From an uncultured Chitinophagaceae bacterium (GTDB lineage: Bacteria > Bacteroidota > Bacteroidia > Chitinophagales > Chitinophagaceae), in the NCBI GenBank assembly GCA_903884185.1, contig CAISDV010000173.1:1-36921 (forward strand): a stretch of 36,921 bases of DNA. The letters are read 5' to 3'. The notes below the pieces were generated by a model. It made no database searches. It had not been told where the DNA came from and worked only from the letters and a program-made list of their open reading frames with translations. This document shows positions 25,722-33,865 of the stretch, piece after piece (position 1 is the stretch's first letter; the number at the start of each line of letters is the position of its first letter). The position numbers and the translations under genes were made by a program.

Positions 25722-27440
25722 ATGAAGAAACGCATAGATATGATTTTTGCTTCCAAATACTCGTGGGTATTGCTCCTGCTTGTATTTGCCTGCATTAATT
25801 TTCTTGCGTCACTTGTCCATACGCGCTTTGATCTTACCAAAGAAAAAAGATACACCATCAGTAATGCCACAAAGGGTTTGCTGCATGAGCTGGATGATGA
25901 GGTTAAGATTGATGTGTTCCTGAAAGGTGATCTTCCTTCTGGTTTTAAAAAATTATCCAACACCACAGGAGAATTTTTAGACCTGCTAAAAGAATACAAT
26001 GGTTCAAAGATCCATTACCGTTTTCTTTCGCCAGATGATGAGATGGAAGATGCCCCCGGTAAAAAATATTCAGATACACTAACATCATTGGGTGCAAGCC
26101 CGATCAATCTTTCTGTTCAGGTAAAACAAGGACAGGAAAATAAACTGGTTTTTCCCGTGGCATGGATCAGGTTTAAAGACAGGGAAGCTTTGATCAATTT
26201 ATATCCCGGCTCCAGTCGCGTGATCACCGCCAACGAAATGAATGATGCCGAAGCTATGATGGAATACCAGTTTGCAAAAACATTTGATGCAATGCTGTAT
26301 CCCGAAAAGCCATTCATCGCTTATTCATCGGGCAATGGGGAGCCATCCGGTGCACAGACCTACGACCTGCAACAGTCAGTACGAAAGGATTACAGGCTGT
26401 TCACCTTTAATATCAATACACAAAAATTTATACCTGATACTATTAAAGTATTGCTCATTGTAAAACCATCCCTGCAATTCACCGCAGATGAGAAACTAAA
26501 AATTGACCAGTATTTAATGAGAGGTGGCAAACTGCTTTGTTTTCTTGACGGGCTTCATGCGGAACAGGACAGTTTAAAATATCAACCACAGATCATTGCT
26601 TATGACCGCGGGCTTGACCTGACCGACCTGCTTTTTCATTATGGTACACGCATCAACCCCGACCTGATCATGGACCTGCAATGTGATTTTCTGCCCTTCG
26701 CAGTAGGTGGCAGTGCAGGTAACCCGCAGTTTGAATTTTTGCATTGGAATTATTATCCCTTGTTTGAATCAAAAGGCAATCATGCCATCAACAGAAGCCT
26801 GGGATTGGTTGCCGGCAGATTTGTCAATTCAATGGACACAGTGAAAGCTCCTGGCATCACTAAAACAATTTTACTAAGTTCCTCTTCCAATACAAAAGTC
26901 ATTGGCACTCCCGCATTAATCAGCCTCAATGAAAATCGCAATACACCACAGGATGCACAGTTCACTCAAAAAAATAAGATCGCGGCTGTATTACTCGAGG
27001 GGAAATTTTCATCGTTGTACAAAGACAGGATGTCCTCCCAGCAATTGGATACATTGAGTTCTTATGGCACTCCGTTCAAAAGTGAAAGCACTCCCGATAA
27101 TAAAATGATCATTGTGTCTGACGGTGATATTGTGTTGAATGATGTACATCCCAAACAGGGGCCGTTGCCTATGGGACTCAATCTCTTCACAGTTGGAAGC
27201 CAGTATGAATACCAGTTTGCCAACAGGAATTTTTTACTCAACTGCCTCGAATACCTCACCAATAAACAAGGGATCATTGAAACAAGAAATAAGGAGATTG
27301 TTTTACGTTTGCTTGATCCTGAAAAATTAAAAGACCAGAGAACCGGTTGGCAACTGGCAAATATTGCACTACCCGTCTTACTCATCATGATCTGTGGTTT
27401 CACTTATCAGCAGATCCGCAAAAAGAAATACGCAGCCTAA
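25722..27440 (+). CDS. gldG: Gliding-motility-associated ABC transporter substrate-binding protein GldG
   Basis: Membrane-anchored component of the GldAFG transporter, 572 residues from the ATG at 25722; a GTG at 25716 directly after the gldF stop is an alternative. An N-terminal transmembrane segment (about 12-31) is followed by FDLTKEKRYTISNATKGLL, a GldG/IFT52-like periplasmic domain with LLIVKPSLQFTADEKLKIDQYLMRGGKLL near 245-275, and IIVSDGDIVLN near 470. A C-terminal transmembrane helix (about 545-561) ends in a basic tail. It is translationally coupled to gldF. It is also related to DUF4350/ABC-type uncharacterised transport proteins, but the pairing supports GldG. Confidence 0.95.
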   Translation: MKKRIDMIFASKYSWVLLLLVFACINFLASLVHTRFDLTKEKRYTISNATKGLLHELDDEVKIDVFLKGDLPSGFKKLSNTTGEFLDLLKEYNGSKIHYRFLSPDDEMEDAPGKKYSDTLTSLGASPINLSVQVKQGQENKLVFPVAWIRFKDREALINLYPGSSRVITANEMNDAEAMMEYQFAKTFDAMLYPEKPFIAYSSGNGEPSGAQTYDLQQSVRKDYRLFTFNINTQKFIPDTIKVLLIVKPSLQFTADEKLKIDQYLMRGGKLLCFLDGLHAEQDSLKYQPQIIAYDRGLDLTDLLFHYGTRINPDLIMDLQCDFLPFAVGGSAGNPQFEFLHWNYYPLFESKGNHAINRSLGLVAGRFVNSMDTVKAPGITKTILLSSSSNTKVIGTPALISLNENRNTPQDAQFTQKNKIAAVLLEGKFSSLYKDRMSSQQLDTLSSYGTPFKSESTPDNKMIIVSDGDIVLNDVHPKQGPLPMGLNLFTVGSQYEYQFANRNFLLNCLEYLTNKQGIIETRNKEIVLRLLDPEKLKDQRTGWQLANIALPVLLIMICGFTYQQIRKKKYAA

Positions 27441-27448
27441 GCAACTCG

Positions 27449-27456
27449 TATCTTTG
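27449..27456 (+). promoter_or_regulatory. Promoter -7 box of the TerC gene
   Basis: TATCTTTG matches TAnnTTTG and lies 17 nt before the ATG at 27474, in the short gap after gldG. This suggests TerC and murF-alr are transcribed separately from gldFG. No -33 TTG was found. Confidence 0.4.
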
Positions 27457-27473
27457 CCATAGAATAGTTCAAT

Positions 27474-28418
27474 ATGGCTACGCACCTGGTTATTTATTTG
27501 GTCTTCGGCATTGTGTTAGTGCTGGCGCTTGTATTTGACCTGGGCCTGCTGAGCAAAAAAGGCACGGTCATGAGTATGCGCACTGCACTTCTCCAGACAT
27601 TATTCTGGGTAGTATTGGCGTTGGGATTTTTCCTTTTTGTTTTATATGAAGAAGGCCAGAAACCCGCACTCGAATACCTTGGAGCCTATTTAATGGAGTG
27701 GAGCCTGAGTATTGATAATATTTTTGTGTTCATCCTCATCTTCAACGCGTTTGCAGTAAAAGAAAAATATTATTCAAGAGTATTACTGATAGGCATTTTA
27801 ATGGCCATCCTTTTCCGAATCGGTTTTATTACCATTGGGGTTGAATTAGTGGAACGTGTTCACTGGATACTTTATCTTTTTGGTGCTTTCCTGGTTTACA
27901 CAGGTATTAAAATGTTTTCCGAGAATGAAGAAAAAGAATTTAGCCCGGAAGAAAATAAGGTCTATCGTTTTCTTAAAAAAATATTGCCGCTTTCTCCAAC
28001 AGATGGTAATGGGAAATTTATTATTCGCCCGCATGGAAGGCCGTTATACACCATTTTATTTGTGGTAGTGGTGATACTGGCAACTGTGGATTTGGTGTTT
28101 GCACTGGATTCTATTCCGGCGGTGATGGGCATTTCGCAGGAAAGGCTGATCATCTATACTTCTAACACATTTGCTGTACTGGGTTTGCGCAGCTTGTTCT
28201 TTTTGTTACGTGGAGCCATCAATAAATTCAAATTTTTACAACAAGGTATTGCAACGGTGCTGGTAGTGATTGGCATAAAAATGCTGGCGGAGAAACTGAT
28301 CGATCAATGGCTTAATAAGAACCAACAGGTAATTGTTTCATTGGCCGCTATCATTTTATGTATTGGGGGATCAGTATTGTATTCCATTTATCAATCCAAC
28401 AAAAACAAGGCAAAATAA
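27474..28418 (+). CDS. TerC/Alx-family integral membrane protein
   Basis: Multi-spanning inner-membrane protein, 314 residues with about eight to nine hydrophobic helices. Family signatures are EWSLSIDNIFVFILIFNAF near residue 76 and DLVFALDSIPAVMGISQE near 205, each carrying conserved acidic residues in the membrane. The TerC/Alx family is linked to tellurite resistance, pH response and manganese export; for the long Alx-like type, Mn2+ efflux is the best-supported role, but it is not shown for this protein. It is followed within 6 nt by murF-alr, so the two are probably coexpressed. Confidence 0.93.
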   Translation: MATHLVIYLVFGIVLVLALVFDLGLLSKKGTVMSMRTALLQTLFWVVLALGFFLFVLYEEGQKPALEYLGAYLMEWSLSIDNIFVFILIFNAFAVKEKYYSRVLLIGILMAILFRIGFITIGVELVERVHWILYLFGAFLVYTGIKMFSENEEKEFSPEENKVYRFLKKILPLSPTDGNGKFIIRPHGRPLYTILFVVVVILATVDLVFALDSIPAVMGISQERLIIYTSNTFAVLGLRSLFFLLRGAINKFKFLQQGIATVLVVIGIKMLAEKLIDQWLNKNQQVIVSLAAIILCIGGSVLYSIYQSNKNKAK

Positions 28419-28424
28419 ATTCAA

Positions 28425-30890
28425 TTGTCTTATTTCATTCAACATATCGCTGCTGTTATTCATGCGGATGCGCATATTTGCAAGGATGCAAGCATTGAAT
28501 ATTTACTGACCGATACAAGAAGGATTGTATTTCCGGCTTCTTCCCTATTTTTTGCATTACCCGGTCCAAGAAAAGATGGACATGAATATATTAATGAAGC
28601 TTATGAAAGAGGGACAAGAAATTTTGTTGTTAGGAAAGGATTTGACATTTCTCCATTTAAAGATGCCAATTTTTTACAGGTAGATGATGTATTGCAGGCG
28701 CTGCAAGATTTAGCAGCCAACCATCGAAAGAGTTTCAATATACCCGTGATAGGCATTACAGGCAGTAACGGCAAGACCATTGTAAAAGAATGGCTGAACA
28801 AATTATTACAACCTGATTATAATATCGTTCGCAGTCCGCGCAGTTATAATTCACAGGTAGGAGTTCCTTTAAGTGTATGGCAGATGAACGCCGAACATAC
28901 CCTCGGCATTTTTGAAGCGGGTATTTCTACTTTAAATGAAATGGAGAAGCTGGAGCAGGTGATTCAGCCTAATATTGGCGTCCTTACCAATATTGGTGAA
29001 GCGCACAGTGAAGGTTTTAGTAGTGAAGAAGAAAAAATAAATGAGAAACTGAAACTGTTTACCCACTGTATAAAAATAATTTATTGCAAAGATTCTCTGC
29101 CGGCATCTGTAAAGCTACCGGTAAAAGATACCGGGCTATTTTCCTGGAGCAGAAATGAGGGCGCCAAATTTTTCATCAAAGAGGAAACGAGATACACTAC
29201 ACATACAAGTATTATCATTACGCATGAGGATGGGATTTGCCCTGTCACCATACCTTTTGCAGATGCGGCTTCTATTGATAACGCCATTACCTGCTGCTGT
29301 GTAATGCTTTCACTACAGTATCCTCCTGCTACAATAAATGAACGTATTGGGCAGTTACAGCCGGTTGAAATGCGCCTGCAATCAAAGAAAGCCATCAATA
29401 ACTGTTATTTATTGAACGACAGTTACAGCAATGACCTTTCTTCATTAAGTATTGCACTGGATCATTTAAAACAGCAGTCGGGCGAACATCCTACCACTGT
29501 TATTCTTTCAGATATTTATCAGTCGGGATTGAATGATGCAGAATTATATTTACGTGTAGCATCAGAATTAAAAGCAAGAAATATTCATCGACTGCTGGGT
29601 ATTGGCGAAAATATTCATAAGCACCATAACGAGTTTTTGCATGCAGTGCAGCAAACTGCATTTTATTCTTCAACAGAAAATTTCCTGCACCAGATCACAG
29701 AACAACAATTCCGTGATGAATTTATTTTATTAAAAGGCGCGCGTGTCTTTGCTTTTGAAAAGATCAGCAAATGGCTGGAGCAGAAAGTACATCAAACGGT
29801 ATTAGAGATCAATCTCTCCGCGATCGCACACAATTTAAAAGTGTATCAGAATCAATTGCTGCCTTCCACAAAGATCATGGCAATGGTAAAAGCATTTAGT
29901 TATGGCAGTGGAAGTGCAGAAGTGGCGCGGGTATTACAATTTCATAAAGTAGATTATCTCGCCGTTGCTTATGCTGATGAAGGAGTTGATCTCCGCAAAG
30001 CAGGTGTCAGCCTGCCCATCATGGTCATGAATACAGATGAAGCGGGATTTGATGTGTTGATAGAAAATAATTTAGAACCTGAGATATACTCCTTCCCTAT
30101 TTATACTGCGTTTCATCAATACTTACAGCAAGAGGGTATTACAAAGTTTCCTGTTCATATAAAACTCAATACCGGAATGAATCGTTTGGGATTTGATCCA
30201 TCCGATATTGATCAACTTAGTGTATTACTGAAACAAGATAATACGATGGCCGTGAAGTCTGTGTTTAGTCATTTGGTAGCAAGTGAGTCTGCCACGCATG
30301 ATGGTTTTACAAAACAGCAGGCCGCAACATTTGATACAGCTTGTTCCATCCTCCAAAAAATATTGGGTTATTCTTTTATAAAACATATTGCCAACTCAGC
30401 AGGTATTTTTCGTCACCCCAATTTGCAATACGACATGGTAAGACCCGGCATTGGTTTATATGGGGTGAATAGTGGTGGCGATGCAACTGCCATTCTTGAA
30501 AATGTTGCAACGCTTAAATCAACCATTGCACAAATACGAGAAGTAAAAGCGGGTGAGACCATTGGTTATGGCAGGCAGGGAAAATTAACGCGTGACAGCC
30601 GCATTGCGATTGTCCGCATAGGTTATGCCGATGGTTTCAGCAGAAAGATGAGCAATGGGCATGGAAGTATGTATATCAATGGAAAATTAGCACCTGTAAC
30701 AGGCAATGTGTGCATGGATATGACAATGATCGACATCACAGATATCCCCGGAATCAAAGAAGGCGATGAAGTAGAGATATTCGGGAAACATCTGCCTGTA
30801 CAGCGTTTGGCTGAATGGTGTGGTACCATTCCTTATGAGATCATGGCCGGTGTAAGCCAGAGAGTGAAGAGGGTATATAATGAGGAATGA
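28425..30890 (+). CDS. Bifunctional UDP-MurNAc-tripeptide:D-Ala-D-Ala ligase / alanine racemase
   Basis: Fusion of MurF (about 1-450) and Alr (about 455-821), both needed for the D-Ala-D-Ala end of peptidoglycan precursors. The MurF half has TDTRRI near 30, ATP loop GITGSNGKTIVKEW near 110 and SYNSQVGVPLSVW. The Alr half has LEINLSAIAHNLK, the PLP lysine K489 in MVKAFSYGSG, IKLNTGMNRLGF, the GIGLYG loop, IGYADGFSRK with the second catalytic Tyr, and NVCMDMTMID. This fusion is typical of Bacteroidota. The start is unusual: the frame opens directly after the TerC stop and the only sensible start is TTG at 28425, because the first in-frame ATG is about 150 codons later. ATT at 28419 is a remote alternative. 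Confidence 0.94.
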   Translation: MSYFIQHIAAVIHADAHICKDASIEYLLTDTRRIVFPASSLFFALPGPRKDGHEYINEAYERGTRNFVVRKGFDISPFKDANFLQVDDVLQALQDLAANHRKSFNIPVIGITGSNGKTIVKEWLNKLLQPDYNIVRSPRSYNSQVGVPLSVWQMNAEHTLGIFEAGISTLNEMEKLEQVIQPNIGVLTNIGEAHSEGFSSEEEKINEKLKLFTHCIKIIYCKDSLPASVKLPVKDTGLFSWSRNEGAKFFIKEETRYTTHTSIIITHEDGICPVTIPFADAASIDNAITCCCVMLSLQYPPATINERIGQLQPVEMRLQSKKAINNCYLLNDSYSNDLSSLSIALDHLKQQSGEHPTTVILSDIYQSGLNDAELYLRVASELKARNIHRLLGIGENIHKHHNEFLHAVQQTAFYSSTENFLHQITEQQFRDEFILLKGARVFAFEKISKWLEQKVHQTVLEINLSAIAHNLKVYQNQLLPSTKIMAMVKAFSYGSGSAEVARVLQFHKVDYLAVAYADEGVDLRKAGVSLPIMVMNTDEAGFDVLIENNLEPEIYSFPIYTAFHQYLQQEGITKFPVHIKLNTGMNRLGFDPSDIDQLSVLLKQDNTMAVKSVFSHLVASESATHDGFTKQQAATFDTACSILQKILGYSFIKHIANSAGIFRHPNLQYDMVRPGIGLYGVNSGGDATAILENVATLKSTIAQIREVKAGETIGYGRQGKLTRDSRIAIVRIGYADGFSRKMSNGHGSMYINGKLAPVTGNVCMDMTMIDITDIPGIKEGDEVEIFGKHLPVQRLAEWCGTIPYEIMAGVSQRVKRVYNEE

Positions 30891-30961
30891 TTGTAGGCGG
30901 GCTGGAGTAATGCTATTGGGCCTCTTTGCCACGCTCGCTTGTACGTTCTGTTCTTTATGGA

Positions 30962-31142
30962 TCAGCTTGTCAATTCATTAATCTCAGTTTTATTTTCATA
31001 AATAGCCTTGCACAAAAGACCAATAACATATTCCTCTCTTGTAGTAATTTCTATATCTTGATTTTTCTTTAACTCATCGAGAGTTTTTTTTTAAAACAGC
31101 CCACAAAGAAGTTTCTGTGTATTGTTCATAAGGATGGCTCAT
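30962..31142 (-). pseudogene. Small (59-residue) conserved-looking gene broken by a homopolymer frameshift
   Basis: On the minus strand, ATG at 31142 opens MSHPYEQYTETSLWAVLKK. The frame then stops early because the A tract (T9 at 31084-31092 on the plus strand) has nine bases. With eight it continues TLDELKKNQDIEITTREEYV, IGLLCKAIYENKTEINELTS and ends at TGA 30964-30962, giving 59 residues. The pattern W-x-(8)-L-x(2)-L-x(2)-N-x-D followed by T-x(3)-Y-V-I-G resembles short uncharacterised proteins I recall from Bacteroidota and Cyanobacteria; this recognition is from memory. Codon use and amphipathic pattern look like real coding DNA. The extra base may be a mutation or a sequencing error. 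It is too short and broken to appear as a normal open frame. Confidence 0.65.
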
Positions 31143-31195
31143 ATGTTCATATATTTTTACAGAGGTATGTTAATCAAATTTAATGAAAAAAAATA

Positions 31196-31339
31196 GCTCC
31201 AGAGGAGCGCAATATTAATAGCAACGTTCAGCATATTTCAAATAAGCTCCGTAGGAGCGACATAAGCTCTATGCCGCTCCTACGGAGCTTAAATTCCAAA
31301 ACAATCTCTTTTTCTATTATGATATCGCCCCTCCGGGGC
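31196..31339. repeat. REP-like palindrome array (GCTCCnnnGGAGC family)
   Basis: GCTCCAGAGGAGC is at 31196-31208. AAGCTCCGTAGGAGCG at 31244-31259 is perfectly complementary to CGCTCCTACGGAGCTT at 31275-31290 (16-bp stem, 15-nt loop), and each arm is itself a short palindrome. A GC-rich relative, GCCCCTCCGGGGC, is at 31327-31339. This layout resembles repetitive extragenic palindromes spread by REP-associated transposases. No such transposase gene is in the window. Confidence 0.8.
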
Positions 31340-31421
31340 TCTGAGCCGTTCGAATGATCTAACTAATATCCACAAATAAAAATGTACATTAGCACTGCCC
31401 TCAATCCAAAACCCATCTTTC

Positions 31422-32192
31422 ATGAAAACAATATTCTTCATCACCCTCTGTTTTATATCCATTCAATCCATGTCACAATCAAAACTGATCACATCCGGCG
31501 CCTACCATTGGTCGGAAGCGCCCGTTACCAAATCCGAAGGCCGTGAAGGCCGCCGTTTTGCGCAAGGCACTTCACCCCAATTTGAATATTTAGAGATACA
31601 TGCAACCACACAAGAAAAAGGTGCCGTTTCAAAACCACCACATGCACAAAAAGATATTGAAGAATTAATTATCGTGAAAGAAGGTAAAATGAAATTTACT
31701 ATTGGCAACAAGAGCGCAATTTTAGGAAAGGGCAGCGTGGTACTGATACCGCCTCTTGAAATGCAATCGGCGGAAAATGTGGGTGACGGCCCGCTTACTT
31801 ATTATGTATTCCAGTTCCGTTCCAAAAACCCAATGGATATGGCGCGGTCTGCAAAAGCAGGCGGCCCATTATTCATCAATGCCGATACATTAAAATATGT
31901 TCCTTCGGCACGCGGTGGCGGAATAAAATATTTTGACCGTGCAACAGCCATGTGCGAAAAATTTGAAATGCATATAACAGAACTCAAGAGCAAAGGCCCA
32001 AGCCATGATCCGCACATGCATGTTGAAACAGAAGTGATATTGATCACTGAAGGGGATAGTGAAATAACTATTGATGGAAAGCACTATACCGCTACCGCCG
32101 GAGATTTTTTTATCATGAACAGCAATGAAATGCACGGCGTAGGTAATGCAAGTGATAAGCCGTGTAAGTATTTTGCATTTAAATGGAGGTAG
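31422..32192 (+). CDS. Exported two-cupin-domain protein
   Basis: Predicted periplasmic or secreted protein, 256 residues, with signal peptide MKTIFFITLCFISIQSMSQ (cleavage near 17-19). Two cupin barrels are visible. The first (about 50-130) has PPHAQKDIEELIIVKEGKMKF and GSVVLIPP. The second (about 180-256) has DPHMHVETEVILITEGDSEI, TAGDFFIMNSNEMHGVGNAS and CKYFAFKWR. The second retains the metal-binding pattern (H-x-H, Glu, late His), so it is probably the metal site. No enzymatic role can be assigned; bicupins of this kind include ureidoglycine aminohydrolase-like and sugar-acid proteins. It is flanked on both sides by intergenic repeats and appears monocistronic. Confidence 0.85.
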   Translation: MKTIFFITLCFISIQSMSQSKLITSGAYHWSEAPVTKSEGREGRRFAQGTSPQFEYLEIHATTQEKGAVSKPPHAQKDIEELIIVKEGKMKFTIGNKSAILGKGSVVLIPPLEMQSAENVGDGPLTYYVFQFRSKNPMDMARSAKAGGPLFINADTLKYVPSARGGGIKYFDRATAMCEKFEMHITELKSKGPSHDPHMHVETEVILITEGDSEITIDGKHYTATAGDFFIMNSNEMHGVGNASDKPCKYFAFKWR

Positions 32193-32195
32193 ATA

Positions 32196-32320
32196 TTTAA
32201 CCGCAAAGTTTAACCACAAAGGCCACAAAGGAAAGAGACACAAGGGGCACAAAGATTTCCTTGCCCGCCCGGCCAAGCCGTTCGGACGGGTGATCATTGT
32301 GTTCTTTGTGGTTAAACCGT
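32196..32320. repeat. Composite intergenic inverted repeat, second copy
   Basis: The left arm TTTAACCGCAAAGTTTAACC with ACAAAGGCCACAAAGG is answered by CTTTGTGGTTAAACCG at 32305-32320. The 26-nt core at 32265-32290 (begins CCGCCCGGCCAAGCC, ends TTCGGACGGG) matches the core at 5274-5299 in reverse orientation at 23 of 26 positions. It follows the cupin gene and precedes the tRNA promoter. Confidence 0.75.
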
Positions 32321-32336
32321 TTTCAGTCAAAACCCT

Positions 32337-32344
32337 TACTTTTG
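32337..32344 (+). promoter_or_regulatory. Promoter -7 box of tRNA-Leu
   Basis: TACTTTTG, a perfect TAnnTTTG match, ends 12 nt before the first base of the mature tRNA. A -33 TTG at ideal spacing was not found because the repeat arm occupies that position. Confidence 0.5.
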
Positions 32345-32356
32345 CGTCCCCGAAAT

Positions 32357-32438
32357 GCGGATGTGGCGAAATTGGCAGACGTACCAGACTTAGGATCTGG
32401 CGCCGTAAGGCATGCAGGTTCGACCCCTGTCATCCGCA
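32357..32438 (+). tRNA. tRNA-Leu (UAG anticodon)
   Basis: An 82-nt type II tRNA. Acceptor GCGGATG (32357-32363) pairs with CATCCGC (32431-32437), with discriminator A at 32438. The D arm contains AATTGGCAGAC. The anticodon stem CCAGA/TCTGG encloses the loop CTTAGGA, giving anticodon TAG, which reads CUN codons. The variable arm is long (GCGCCGTAAGGC region), as expected for leucine. The T arm is CAGGTTCGACCCCTG. The 3' CCA is not encoded. Confidence 0.96.
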
Positions 32439-32450
32439 CTTTTTGAACCT

Positions 32451-32476
32451 GGCAGGCTGATCCCCATCAGCCTGCC
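32451..32476 (+). terminator. Strong hairpin between tRNA-Leu and tig
   Basis: GGCAGGCTGAT at 32451-32461, loop CCCC, and ATCAGCCTGCC at 32466-32476 form a perfect 11-bp stem. No U tract follows (AACCAATTAAATTG), so it could be a tRNA 3' terminator or processing signal, or a structure in the tig leader 18 nt before its ATG. Confidence 0.55.
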
Positions 32477-32494
32477 AACCAATTAAATTGATAC

Positions 32495-33865
32495 ATGGCA
32501 ACAGTTAGTAGAGAGAACATCGGTTTATTGAACGACAAGCTTACCGTAAAACTTAGTAAGGAAGATTATTTCGGAACTTTTGAACAAAGCCTCAAGAAAT
32601 ACGCAAAGACAGCTAATATCCCGGGCTTCCGCAAGGGAATGGTACCGGCAGGCCTGGTAAAGAAAATGCATGGGCAGGGTGTGTTCAGCGACGAAGTTCT
32701 GCGCACCGTTGAAAAAGAACTGAACACCTGGCTCGACAAAGAACAGCTGGAAATATTCGCGCAGCCATTACCATTAGATAATGACGCCGCAGCACTTGAC
32801 ATGAACGATCCCAAAGATTATTCTTTTGGATTTGAAGTAGGGCTGAAACCTGAATTTGATATTGACGCAAAGAAGATCAACGTTACCCGCTACGAGGTAA
32901 AAGTAACAGATGAAATGGTGAATGAAGAAACAGCCCGCCTGCAAATACGCAATGGTAAAATGACCGAGCCTGAAGAAGTAACAGGTGACGATAATGTTTT
33001 AAATGTAAAATTCATTGAAACAGATAAAGACGGCAATGAAGTGGAAGGCGGTATCTCCAAAGACAATTCACTTCTTGTAAAATACTTTTCTGAAGGTTTC
33101 CGTAAGAATTGTATCGGCAAGAAAAACAATGATAGCATCAACCTGCAACTGAAACAAGCATTTGATGAGAAAGAACTGGATTTTATTCTTTCTGACCTCG
33201 GACTGAACAAAGAAGATGCCGCTGCAGCTGATAAATATTTTAAACTTCTTATTACAAAAGTGGGGTTGGTGATCAAGTCCGAAATGAATGAAGAATTCTT
33301 TAAGGCTGTGTATCCCGGTAAAGAGATCAAAACAGAAGAAGAATTTAAAGATGCGGTGAAGGAAGAAATTAAAAATCACTATGCTGCACAGGCACGCAAC
33401 CAGGTGCACGACCAGGTATATCATTATTTAATTGATCATGTAAAGATCGAATTGCCTGAATCATTCTTAAAGCGTTGGCTACAGGTAGGCGGAGAAAAAG
33501 CAAAATCGGCAGAAGAAGCTGAAGCAGAATTCCCTTCTTTCTCAAACCAGTTAAAATGGACATTGATCAGCAGCAAACTCATTGCAGATAATAAGATCGA
33601 AGTATTGCCTGATGATATCCGCGAATTCGCGAAACAACAATTGTTCAGCTATATGGGTGGGCAATTAGGCGGGTTGGGCGATAACCAGCAATGGGTGGAT
33701 GATTATACTAACCGCATGATGAAGGACAAAAAATTTGTGGAAGAAAGTTATCACCGCATAAGTACCGATAAATTATTCACAGCACTGGAAACCCAGGTGA
33801 GCGCTAAAGAAGAAGAGATCAGCGCGGATGATTTTGCGGCTAAGCTGCATCACCATCATCATTAG
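32495..33865 (+). CDS. tig: Trigger factor
   Basis: Ribosome-bound chaperone with prolyl isomerase fold, 456 residues. The ribosome-docking signature GFRKGMVP is at residues 44-51. The PPIase-like middle domain lies around 150-255 (VTGDDNVLNVKFIETDKDGNEVEGG, then VKYFSEGFRKNCIGKKNND); it has diverged from FKBP-like active-site residues, which is common in Bacteroidota. The C-terminal helical chaperone domain (about 270-440) contains PESFLKRWL. The protein ends in AAKL followed by five histidines and the stop. It is preceded by tRNA-Leu and a hairpin, with no clp genes downstream, unlike the tig-clpP-clpX order of many bacteria. Confidence 0.94.
   Translation: MATVSRENIGLLNDKLTVKLSKEDYFGTFEQSLKKYAKTANIPGFRKGMVPAGLVKKMHGQGVFSDEVLRTVEKELNTWLDKEQLEIFAQPLPLDNDAAALDMNDPKDYSFGFEVGLKPEFDIDAKKINVTRYEVKVTDEMVNEETARLQIRNGKMTEPEEVTGDDNVLNVKFIETDKDGNEVEGGISKDNSLLVKYFSEGFRKNCIGKKNNDSINLQLKQAFDEKELDFILSDLGLNKEDAAAADKYFKLLITKVGLVIKSEMNEEFFKAVYPGKEIKTEEEFKDAVKEEIKNHYAAQARNQVHDQVYHYLIDHVKIELPESFLKRWLQVGGEKAKSAEEAEAEFPSFSNQLKWTLISSKLIADNKIEVLPDDIREFAKQQLFSYMGGQLGGLGDNQQWVDDYTNRMMKDKKFVEESYHRISTDKLFTALETQVSAKEEEISADDFAAKLHHHHH

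Larger units (their letters stand above)
30891..31421. other. Intergenic region with broken small gene and palindrome array
   Basis: 531 nt between murF-alr and the cupin gene. 30962-31142 holds a disrupted small minus-strand gene, and 31193-31340 a series of GCTCCnnnGGAGC palindromes; both are listed separately. No gene was recognised in 30891-30961 or 31341-31421. Confidence 0.65.

Noticed and set aside
24996-30890. Tellurite-resistance (ter) operon
   Set aside because: Only a TerC/Alx-type membrane protein is present; no terA, terB, terD or terE homologue lies nearby.
33847-33865. Vector-derived His tag on trigger factor
   Set aside because: Only five His codons, no linker or vector sequence, and native intergenic repeats follow the stop.
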